A stretch of 13,950 nucleotides of DNA from Willaertia magna (taxonomy: Eukaryota > Heterolobosea > Eutetramitea > Acrasida > Naegleriidae). Position numbers and translations under genes: made by a program. Below are positions 1 through 8,700 of the stretch, piece after piece. The stretch is taken from NCBI GenBank assembly GCA_902984215.1, contig CADWAF010000739.1, positions 1 through 13,950 of the forward strand, read 5' to 3'. The notes beneath the pieces are model-generated. The model did not search any database. It had not been told where the DNA came from and worked only from the letters and a program-made list of their open reading frames with translations. How positions within the stretch are numbered: the stretch's first letter is position 1; each line of letters starts with the position of its first letter.

Positions 1-1231
1 GGATATGATGAATGGTCAGCTGAAGAAGTTTTAGAAAAACTCCAACAAAAGAGAATTTATGGAGATGCTAACATTTTTCAACAATTAATGTAACATTTTA
101 CTTTCATTAGATTTCAAAGATAAAACAGTCAATGATATTTACAGACAAAGTTCCATTATTTATTTTAATTTTGCAAATCCTTATGAAGGGGCTAGTGATC
201 CCATTGCAATGTTATGCTCAAGAATTATTTGTTCAGCGTTTAATTTCAATGAACCGTTTCAACTTCCAAAAATTTCAAAGAGAATATTTCTATTTGAATT
301 ATTAAGAATAATTAGTCAAAAATTACATGAGAAATTCAGTTTAGATTCTACCATTCCTATTCCTCTGGTAATTGCATTAGATGAATATCAGTTAGCAACT
401 AGGCTTATAAAGAATTTACACACATCACTTCAACAACATATTGGGTGGTATATGAGAAAAGTTCAAAAGCATCACGGTTTAATTATTTTACCAGTATTTG
501 GAGGCACGTTGTCAGAAATGGAGGCATCACAATATACCTTAAAACAAATACCACTTCCCCCTTTAAGGCCACAAGATATTGAAAGTATAATGAAGGAAGA
601 AGAGGTAATTAGTTTATATACTGGAAAACTTAAATACTTTTGAGATTTAATTGGAGTAGTTCCAAGACATTTAGAATGGGCAGTTGGAGAATCTAAGTTA
701 ATGAACAGTTTGATACCTATTGAAACTAGAATCTCAACCATTAAAACACGTATTAGTGAACGAATTAGTGAATATTACAAAAATTCTAGTTGTGGTGAGA
801 TTTTACGATATCTTGCTATACTAACTTTATCAGGATTTACATTGGAATCACAACCTCTTTTATACAGAAAAGAGTTTGATGAATTAGTGAGCCAAGGATT
901 AATTTATATGAATAATACTCATATTGGATTGCCACTACCTGCTATAGATACTCTTTCAACTAATTTCGATAATATTCCTAAAGATTTATTAGCGGACTTT
1001 ATAACTCAATAAAGAGGATTGTGAAATACTTGAGGAATTAAAAACTATTATATGCAGATTAAATTATTTTGTGGTAGTGTCAAAAATTAAGGATTTCTCA
1101 ATTGGTAATTTATTTAAGGGATGCATTTTTTCAGCAACCCAAAAAAAAATAACATGAAACTCATCATTCCCAAATACTTACGGGTAAGAATCGAGATATA
1201 TTCACAACACATTATAACTCTTTCCGATTAA
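1..1231 (+). pseudogene. Crinkler-type (CRN) NTPase gene, 5'-truncated by the window and decayed
   Basis: This reads as the P-loop NTPase region of a Crinkler-like effector, a family known from oomycetes, glomeromycete fungi and other microbial eukaryotes. The left edge encodes a stretch beginning GYDEWSAEEVLEKL in frame 1, which hits TAA at 91-93. The homologous reading continues in frame 2 from about position 89. A Walker B-like strand (VIALDEYQ, about 364-391) is followed by a sensor-like LPVFGGT. An in-frame TGA at 641-643 lies inside the otherwise well-kept block ending in GVVPRHLEW, and frame 2 stops at 1010-1012. Frame 3 then stays open from 1014 to the TGA at 1155-1157 (NLFKGCIFSA). 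A short frame-2 piece (KLIIPKYLRV, stop at 1229-1231) follows a run of nine A's and may be the last remnant. No introns explain the breaks; the only GT..AG at the first break would be 21 nt. Walker A would lie left of the window. Family assignment is from memory of motifs. Decay is well supported by three frame changes plus one stop, unless sequencing errors are frequent here. Confidence 0.58.
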
Positions 1232-1255
1232 TGATTTCTTTTAAAGTTTATTTTA

Positions 1256-2643
1256 GGAAAAGAAACTGAATTTACAAAATATTCCATTTGGTTTTTAATT
1301 GTAACTTTTTTAGAATGTTTAACAATAATTATTGGTGCAATTATAAATATTGTAATGAATAGTATTTCTGAACATCCATCTATCTCTTCTTATTTCCTTT
1401 CTGGTTTGTATTTATTTAATTTTAATAATTGTATTTAATATAATTTTAATTTAAATTATTGTAATCAATATAATGGACAAAAAAAAATAAGCAATGACAA
1501 TTGTAATAATGTTTTATTTAATTTATTTAGTAATTGATTCAGTATTTAATGAAAATTCATATTTATTAATAATGTTTATTTTAGCTAGTTTAGTTTTAAC
1601 TGGAAGAACTTTATTTTTATTAATTACAGACTATCAAAAACCATGGATTTTAACAATTTCTTTAATTATTTGTTTCTTTCAAAGTATGTATTTATTGTTT
1701 ACAATATTTTTAAATATTAATTTTTAAATATTTAATTTTTAAAATATTTAAAGTTTGTCAATTAATTATTTGTGTACCACTATTTCAATCATTTGGTTGG
1801 AAATCTTATCGTAAATTAGGTACAAATAGTCAATTACATGTTATTTATAATACTTATTTAGCAAATATAGCAATTTTAAAATTAGATTTTTTATTTTGTT
1901 TAACTACTTCTTTAATTGGTTTATTTTTTGTTGCTTTTGATTTTTGGTATTCTTATTTAATTTTAGGAATTGCTTTATTATTACAATTAAGTAAGTTTTT
2001 TTTACAAAAACTTTACAATAACTTTACAATATTATAAAAAACATTTACAGTATTAACACCTATTGTAATATATATAGGTATAAGAAAAGAACAAAAAATA
2101 ATTTGTATTCTCTTTTTAATTTATAGTTTCTTTATTTTTCCAAGTTTCTTAATTTATCAAGTCATTATTTTTTGGATAAATTTAGGATCACATATAATTT
2201 TATGGGATGGTACAACTTTAACACAAATAGATATTAAAATTGGTTTATCCATTTTAATTGGTTGTGCCCTTTTATGTAGATTATTATTAATTATTTCAAC
2301 ATGTTTTACAATGATTACTAGTTTTAATAAAGGATTAAAAAGTATATTTATAAATAACAGTTATAACAGTGATAATTATACAATTAATAATGAAAGTGAT
2401 GATAAGAAACAACAACGTGGAAGAAGAGGAATGAAAGATTCTTTTCATGTAACTAGTGCAATGTTTAAGATTGGAGAGAATGGTGAGATTTTATTTAATG
2501 ATGGAAGTAATGGTGGTTATGGTGGTAATAATTATGAATATAATGAAGATAGTAGTTTATTGTTAAATGATGATGATAAAAAGAAGAATGGTGGTTATTA
2601 TTATGGCAATTTAGATTTAGCTAAAGATACTTCTATTAATTAA
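1256..2643 (+). CDS. multi-spanning membrane protein, four visible exons, 5' end unresolved
   Basis: I join exons (up to 1403), 1492-1683, 1754-1990 and 2051-2643 into one frame of about 388 residues. All three junctions are GT..AG and phase 1. The product has about eight hydrophobic segments, for example FLIVTFLECLTIIIGAIINI, SYLLIMFILASLVLTGRTLF, LKLDFLFCLTTSLIGLFFV and IICILFLIYSFFIFPSFLI. They are followed by a polar tail of about 100 residues rich in Gly, Asn, Asp and Tyr, probably cytosolic. Motifs include FGWKSYRKLGT before one helix, RKEQ after another and FNKGLK after the last helix. This pattern resembles an uncharacterised fungal membrane family I know as DUF7789; that link is from memory and tentative. 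The frame is open upstream to 1235 with no ATG. The ATG at 1154 with a donor at 1184 and an acceptor at 1256 would join out of frame. The first in-frame ATG is at 1355, inside the first exon. Transport or receptor function cannot be assigned. Confidence 0.68.
1404..1491 (+). other. intron 1 of the membrane-protein gene (88 nt)
   Basis: The donor is GTTTGT and the acceptor ATAAG. It splits a codon after its first base (phase 1) and restores the frame into the exon that starts CAATGACAATTG. Unspliced, the upstream frame stops about 30 nt further on. A second possible donor (GTATTT at 1408) would give the wrong phase. Confidence 0.6.
1684..1753 (+). other. intron 2 of the membrane-protein gene (70 nt)
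   Basis: The canonical donor GTATGT and the acceptor TTTAAAG bound this intron. The join is phase 1 and leads directly into CQLIICVPLFQSFGW. Reading through instead stops at 1725-1727. Confidence 0.75.
1991..2050 (+). other. intron 3 of the membrane-protein gene (60 nt)
   Basis: The donor is GTAAGT and the acceptor TTTACAG. The join is phase 1 and keeps the hydrophobic helix continuous (LLLQL into LTPIVIYIG). The intron carries two TTTACAATA copies (about 2012-2030) in addition to the T-rich tract. Confidence 0.78.
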
Positions 2644-2733
2644 TTAGTGTTTGTTTATTATATTTTATTTAGTAGTTGGACTAAATTAATTTTTAGTGAG
2701 CTACATTATTATCTGTGACAATTTGTATTTTTA

Positions 2734-2765
2734 TTTATTGTAAAAAACTTCTTTTTTACAATAAA
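2734..2765 (+). terminator. perfect 14-bp hairpin with AATAAA in its right arm, 3' of the membrane-protein gene
   Basis: Arms at 2734-2747 and 2752-2765 are exact reverse complements (TTTATTGTAAAAAA / TTTTTTACAATAAA) around a CTTC loop, 90 nt after the stop codon at 2643. The canonical polyadenylation hexamer AATAAA lies at 2760-2765 inside the right arm. A role in mRNA 3'-end formation is inferred. The 15-mer TTTTTTACAATAAAA recurs in sense orientation behind the BTB gene. Confidence 0.55.
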
Positions 2766-2896
2766 ATATTACAATAACATAGTGTTATTTTACTTAAATT
2801 TTTATACAAAAACAACAACAAAAGCAATAACCTTGTCACCTTTACAAACCCATAATGTAAATAACAGTCAAAAAAAAGAAACGTTTCTTTCCGAAT

Positions 2897-2912
2897 TTTA
2901 CAACGTTGTAAA
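2897..2912. promoter_or_regulatory. 16-bp perfect palindrome TTTACAACGTTGTAAA
   Basis: The two half-sites TTTACAAC and GTTGTAAA meet without a spacer around a central AACGTT, about 400 nt upstream of the RGS start codon. A perfect 16-bp palindrome with CpG at its centre is uncommon in DNA this AT-rich and suggests a dimeric DNA-binding protein. The protein is unknown. Confidence 0.35.
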
Positions 2913-3314
2913 TTTTAGCAAGGTAGTTTCCATAGGAGTAACGGCCTTTTTGCGGAGTACACTGCTAATTCTTTACAATCTGTTTTTTAGATAAATTGTT
3001 GTTTAGACAAAGGTTTGTCACAATGTTCGTTTCAATATAAAAACAATTAAGATCTTCAAGCAATAGGCAAATATCAATTCTTCGATTCTCCTCTATTCTT
3101 GCGTTTAATTTAACAACATACCCACAAAAACATAAACTCATATTTTCCTAAATCACTCCAGTTTAGACCACTTCTTCTTTAAATAGCTTTCAGATTTAAC
3201 CACCATAAAAAATTTAACAATTAACAGTCCAAAAAAAAATAGGAGAGTTTTAATTCTCTAGGTTAATTAATAATTTATAATACTTGTGACAACAAACTTT
3301 AAACCACGCAGAAA

Positions 3315-5690
3315 ATGGCAAAGAAAAAGAGATTAGTGACAGTAAATGATTTAATGAAATATAAATTTTGTTATGAAAGTATTTATTGCGATAAAGAAAC
3401 GAAAGAATGTTTTGTTAATTATTTAAAGGAATCTCATAATGAAGGTAAGTTTACCAATGGTTTAATTGATTGTTTTTTAATAATTATTTTTAATAATTTA
3501 TTTTATTTATTATTGTTAACGTATAATTGAAAATGCATGAATTGATATCAATCAACCAAACAAACACTTTTTTGCGGACTATTCTTTAATTCCTTTCTTG
3601 CTACTTTTCATGTATTCCTCTTCTTCTTCTTCTTCTTCTACATGTAATGAATTGACAACAATGACTATCATTTAAAACAAACTGTCATTTATTATTGAAA
3701 CTGTCATTTAAAATCAAAAACATCATAATCCTTTTGGTTTTGCGACTGTTTCATTCCTTTCCAAAAACCTTTTGGCGCCAAAATTAATTATGGGAATTGA
3801 ACACTACAAAAAAAATCAACACTTTCCATGTTATCCTTTTCCATTCCAAACGCGGAAACAAAAATACATGAATCATTCCCTCTTTCGTTTATTAATATCC
3901 AATGAATATGATGAATTTCAAACAATGCATTAAATGAAACTGCCAATAATGATGTTTAATAATAATAATTTATAGAACTATTTTACTTTATTCAAAAGGT
4001 TCAACGATTTAAAAAGAAGGAAGGTTCTCAAAAAGCAAAATTAGCAATTGAAATTTATAATGAATTTATCAAGATAGGTTCCATATATGAATTAAATCTA
4101 AGTCCTAAAGATAAAAGTCCAGTAATTGAAGAATTTGAAAGAACAAATCAATTAAATGATTCCGATAACTGTAAGATTGAAGGAAATACCTTCCATCAAT
4201 TAGAACAAATTATTCATCTAAGCTTGAAAGAGGCTAACTTCCCTAACTTTATAGAATCTAAACACTTTAGAGAGTATGCTTTTAAACAAACAACTGACTA
4301 TTTAGATAGAATAGGCTTTCGTATTAACAATAAGAAGATTGATATCATGGCAAGATTAAATTCTAGCCTTGGTGGTAGCTCTAATAGTTTTGAACAATTA
4401 ATGCAAAATAACTTGTTACTGCAACAACAAGGTAGAAAACGTAGTAGTGGTGGTAATGTTGGGAATAGTGTTGAACATTTGTATGGAGATCATTCACCAT
4501 CCATTCCAAGTTTCTTTTCTGAAATTATGTTATCTCAGAAGAGTAAGACGAAAGAAGTTGTTATTACGATGGATGATTTTAGGTTTTTAGCAAGTAAATG
4601 TTTTAAGAAGCCTTATAGAGAAAGAGTTGGTTCTAGTCTTTCTTTAACTTATCCAAGTCCAAATTCACCTGTTGTGGGTAATGGTGACAATATTAATACA
4701 ATTAGAAGTTTAAGTTCTCCAACTTTATTAATTAAGAAGGCAATGTCTTCTACACCTGTAAACATTCCTGATTCAATGTCACTTTCTGATAATAGTATAG
4801 ATTTAAGTGAGGGTAATACATCTTGTTCTTCATTAGCTAGTGTAATGACAGGAGCTGAAGAGTTAGAAGAGTATTGGGATGAAGTTGAAAAGTGTCACAG
4901 TAATTTTACAACATATGTATATCATTTAAAACATTTAAATAGTAACAAAGATGAGGAATTAGATGAATTATTACAAAGTTTAAAGAATGTACAAATATTT
5001 AAAACAGAAATGGATTTTCCTTACAAAACCGATTTTGTTGTTGAAACTTTAACTAAAAGTCAATATAGAATTCAATTTGATTCGATGCTAAAGGAATCAT
5101 ATTGCTTAGATTTTATTCGTTTAGATACCCCCGTGTCAGATGAAGATGAAAGACGAGAGGTTTTATCATGCAGTGTTCTCCAAGAAATTTGGAAATTCCC
5201 AACATTTGGTTTTGGATTATTACAACCTAAGGAAAGAAGTTTTGTTTTACAATCTAGTTTAATTTATGATAAAAGAAATCACGCTTACTTTTTGATAAAG
5301 AAAAGTTTTGATAATGTTGAGATTGATGATGATTCAATTAGAGGCAGATTATTACATTTAATGACATTTGAAAGACGAGGAAAAGAATTAACTCATTTCA
5401 CTGATTTTGTTATTGTAGACATGAGAGATAAAGTTAGTAAATTAATTTTTGATGGTTGTGTGACGAAAAGAGGAAAAGATTTATATGAAAAAGGAATGGA
5501 GGCATTGAAGAAGAACAAAGATTTAATTAAATCCAATTTCCACACACCAGACGATTCAGATAGATTGTTGGAAACATTAACTGAAAATAGAAAATTAAAT
5601 TATTGTACGTTGAGTTATAGTTTAAGAGGTGACAGTGTAGAATTTGCCCTTGATGAATGTGACCAAACTTCTATAGACCTACATTATTAA
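3315..5690 (+). CDS. RGS-domain protein with C-terminal START-like domain (two exons)
   Basis: CDS is join(3315-3444, 3976-5690), 614 residues. The ATG at 3315 follows ACGCAGAAA and is the first in this open frame. Residues 8 to about 145 form an RGS domain, the module that speeds GTP hydrolysis by heterotrimeric G-protein alpha subunits. It shows VNDLMKYKFCYESI at the start, SHNEELFYF at the splice joint (like the usual SEENLLFW), KAKLAIEIYNEFI, and LKEANFPNFIESKHFREY at its end. Residues about 185-330 are Ser/Asn-rich linker. Residues about 350-570 look like a START lipid-binding fold: KERSFVLQSS near 462, SIRGRLLHLM near 497, THFTDFVIVDMRDKVSKLIF, then a C-terminal helix (GMEALKKNK). The RGS call is firm; START is a pattern call. 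A cytosolic or membrane-recruited regulator of G-protein signalling that also binds a lipid is inference. It ends 12 bp from the convergent ankyrin gene. Confidence 0.85.
3609..3644. repeat. (TTC)n microsatellite flanked by CATGTA / TACATG
   Basis: Positions 3619-3638 are almost seven TTC copies. They are bracketed by the inverted hexamers CATGTA (3609-3614) and TACATG (3639-3644). As RNA this could be a short stem with a pyrimidine-only loop, or simply a polypyrimidine tract inside the intron. Confidence 0.6.
3664..3710. repeat. three ACTRTCATTTA direct repeats in the RGS intron
   Basis: ACTATCATTTA starts at 3664 and ACTGTCATTTA starts at 3681 and 3700. The last two share 13 identical bases (AAACTGTCATTTA). 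Spacings are 17 and 19 bp. They could be binding sites or a decayed short tandem repeat. Confidence 0.55.
3770..3783. promoter_or_regulatory. E2F-like palindrome TTTTGGCGCCAAAA
   Basis: This is a perfect 14-bp palindrome. It contains TTTGGCGC on both strands, which fits the eukaryotic E2F/DP consensus TTTSSCGC. A six-base G/C core is striking in intron DNA this AT-rich. E2F binding is inferred from the consensus only. Confidence 0.4.
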
Positions 5691-5702
5691 AATATTAATA
5701 AT
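5691..5702. other. 12-bp convergent junction between RGS and ankyrin genes
   Basis: The stop codons of the two genes face each other with 12 bp between them, within the near-palindromic TTATTAAAATATTAATAA (5683-5700). Each mRNA's 3' UTR must run into the other's coding region. ATTAAA overlaps the RGS stop codon and could serve as a weak polyadenylation signal. I see no AATAAA for the RGS gene in the first 200 nt beyond it. Confidence 0.6.
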
Positions 5703-8700
5703 TTATAGTACAAATGCACTTAATGGAAGAGCTGTGAAGGTCTTTGGCTCTATTGCATTTTTCTTCAGTAAATCTCTAATCAAATGTTCAGCAAGTGATA
5801 ATGGTGTTTGCTTGTTGGAGTTTGTTGTCCACCACACTGATAATTCATCTGATTGTGATAAATCTGTAAATAAGAATTGTAAATCTAGATAATCAATTAA
5901 TGAAAATGTATATGTTCTCAGTGTTGTCACATCTACCACTTGTTGTTTAATTGCTCCATTCGTTAAATTCTTAATTTCTTTACCATACCTTATTGTAATG
6001 TTTTCTTGTCTTTTTAATTCTAATTGAGCCCCACAATCATATCTAGGATCTTTCTTTGCTTCTTGAATATTTCCTTTATAGACAGCCTCAATTAAGTATT
6101 GATTCATTGTTTGTACACAAAGTCTAACAGATTTTCCATTAATATAATAAATTCTTCCTCCTGATTCAACAATATGTTTAAAGACATGTTCATTCTTGTT
6201 AGGACTTCCATAATTTTTAACTTTAAGATAATAATTAGCATCCTTGCCTTGACTACCAGGCAAAAATCCTTTTTTCCTTAATTGAGTGTCCAATCCAGTA
6301 CCCCAATACATTCTATACATTCTTTTATGATTCTTCTTTGGTGGTTGTAAAAATTGTTTAAAAGTTTCAATAATACAATATTTAACAACATCTTGTGTAA
6401 TTATTCCTTCAATCATTTGGGCATCAACAATTATATAAGATTCTTTTAAACCATATTGTACAATTTGATTCCAACAATCAATCACAAATTGTTTAAATTG
6501 TTGTAATTTATCTAAATTTCCAGCATGTGATAATAAAAAAGCACAATCAATAATTGGATGTTTAAACCATTTAAATTCTGCTTGAATTCTTTGAATTAAT
6601 TCAATTGGATTTTGATATTTTCCAAAATTTTCAGTAGAATAAAAATATCTAAAATAATAATGTATAAAATTCTCACCGTTAATATCTTGTAATCTCTTAT
6701 CACATCCTTGATATTTACAAAGTTTTGAAATAGCATCAATATTATTTACAATTGCAGCTAAATGTAAACAAGTTCTCTTTAATTTATCTTGTTCATTAAT
6801 CTTTAAATTAGGTGATTCTAATATCCTTTTAATAGCTGAATCAACCTTTAAAGTAACAGCATAATGTAAAGGTGTTAATCCATAATCATCTTTCACATTC
6901 ACTTTAATCTTTTTATTATCTTCTCTAAAACATTCATAAATTGCTTTCGTTAAATTCTTCTTTTTTTCACCAATTATATCTCTAACTAAAATTGATCTTA
7001 ATTTTTCATTTGACAATAATTGAATATTTGCACCTGCTCCAATTAAATATAATGTACATGTCACATTATGTTGATTAATAGAATATTCTAATGGTAATTG
7101 CCCTTCCTTATTTCTAATATTTAAATTTGCAGCTTTTTCTTTATGTAAATATTCTAATGTACCTTTAAATCCATAAAAACAAGCTGCATGTACTAATGTA
7201 TCACCATTTCCATTTAATGATGCATTTACATTACCTTGTACTTGTGATAACATTCTTTCTACACCTCTTTTATCAATGACCATTCCTCTAGGTACTAAAT
7301 CAATCCTTTGTGTAGTATTATTTATTACATTTTCATCATTTTCATTATTATTGTTAGAGTTTTTATAAGAATGTTCTTCTACTTTTTCTAAATGTGACAT
7401 TGTTGTCAACATATTTTCATATTCTTGTCTAAGATTAATTAAACATTCTTTACAAAGTTCTTTTAACTTTCTGGAAAGAAAATTAAATCTATCTTCTAAA
7501 TTTTGATGATTTAATAATTCTTGTGCCTTAAATTTCTCTAATAACATTAACATTACATCAATTATTATTGTTCTTGAAATTATTCCATTTAAATTTGAAA
7601 TATTTTCTTTACAATTATATTTTAATAATAATTTTTCTTTTAATTCATTATTTTGTAATTTTGGATTTTTTGTAAAAACTTTATCAAAAATGTGACATAA
7701 ATTTTCACTTAAGATTTGAAAATCATTTGAATCTAATAATCCTAATTGTATAATATCAAATAGTTTTCTACTATCTTCAATATTTACATCATCTTCATCA
7801 TCATCTTCTTCAATTTCTTTTATATTTACTTGATTCATTATATTATTTAAATTAGTAGTTGAAGAAAGTGACATTCTTGGATTATTTAAAGGTAATAAAT
7901 TTGGATTATACATTGAATTTATAGATTGTGCATCAATATCAGTGTTATTATTATTATAACCACTATTATTCATTAATGGATAATGAACATTGGCATTTGG
8001 ATTTGTTGACGTTGTTGCCACTGGAAAATTATTAAACTCTACTTTATTATTTGAATCAAAAGAGCGAAATGCTTCTTCATAATCATCATCCACTCCATTA
8101 AAAGTTGATGGTGAAACAAAACTTTGTCTTGACATTAACGCTTCAAAATTCATATTGTTATTATTACTTGAATAATTACTTCCACTTTCACCACTAAAAT
8201 TATCGTCAAACCCATAATTATTGTTATCTAAAAACTCTTTTGGTTGTACGGAAATGTCGAAAGAAACAGTTGCTCTTGGATTGAAATTCGGTGAAGAATT
8301 ATTAGTGTTATTGTTGTGATAGCCATAGGAATAATTAGGTTCATATGGATTGTTATTATTGGTTGAAAAGGTATTATTATTATTTGCGGTAGAGGTAGTG
8401 GGTTTCGGAAAGTGTTGTGTATGATGATTCATAGAATGTTGAGTATTGTAGAGACTAACAGTTCTAGGAATGGCATTGACATTAACTGTTGGACTATTTG
8501 AAGCATTAGAAGACCTAAAAGATTTAGTATTATTATAATTATTACTATACGGATTGTGATTATCCATGGTTGTTGACAAAGAAGAAGTATTATTGTTTAA
8601 AGAAGAATTAGTTGACAATGTTGAATTACTGGTTGATTGATTGTTATTGTCTGTAGAAAGATTTTTCAATAAAAGTAAATGTGATGGTATGGAAGGTAGT

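Larger units (their letters stand above)
2644..3314. promoter_or_regulatory. intergenic region: 3' flank of the membrane-protein gene and upstream region of the RGS gene
   Basis: There is no convincing gene here. A 70-codon open frame at 2782-2994 lacks an ATG start and recognisable protein character. The region holds the 2734-2765 hairpin, the short inverted repeat AATAACA / TGTTATT just after it (about 2774-2790), a 16-bp palindrome at 2897-2912, and the motif TTTTTGCGGA at 2947-2956. A pyrimidine-rich stretch (3070-3180) and a run of nine A's (3231-3239) lie 75-250 nt upstream of the RGS start codon. Composition is clearly richer in G+C than the AT desert further right. No TATA box or transcription start can be fixed. 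Confidence 0.45.
3445..3975 (+). other. 531-nt intron in the RGS gene, motif-rich
   Basis: The donor GTAAGT (3445) and the acceptor TTTATAG (ends 3975) join in phase 1 and make the RGS fold continuous with nothing missing, so the whole segment is intron. It is six to nine times longer than the other introns here. Inside are a TTTTTGCGGA copy, a (TTC)n tract, three ACTRTCATTTA repeats, the palindrome TTTTGGCGCCAAAA and an AAACGCGGAAAC site. The content looks like a regulatory region or an internal promoter and not like a minimal intron. Confidence 0.8.

Noticed and set aside
90..110. A 21-nt GT..AG segment at the first frame break of the Crinkler-like gene.
   Set aside because: It is far shorter than the other introns here, and the residues inside it in frame 2 fit the family pattern, so a 1-nt frameshift explains the break better.
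641..643. TGA read as an amino acid (variant genetic code).
   Set aside because: The same gene has independent frame changes, so decay explains the TGA without a variant code. No in-frame TGA interrupts the intact genes.
472..741. Minus-strand 89-codon open frame.
   Set aside because: It is antisense to the better-supported Crinkler-like reading and shows no protein character of its own.
2782..2994. 70-codon open frame in the intergenic region.
   Set aside because: There is no ATG start, composition is low-complexity, and it overlaps the palindrome and the GCG motif. Nothing suggests a protein.
1140..3240. Three copies of C followed by nine A's and TA (1140, 1478, 3230) as a shared regulatory element.
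   Set aside because: A runs of this length are frequent in the window, and the three sites have different contexts (pseudogene, intron end, intergenic).
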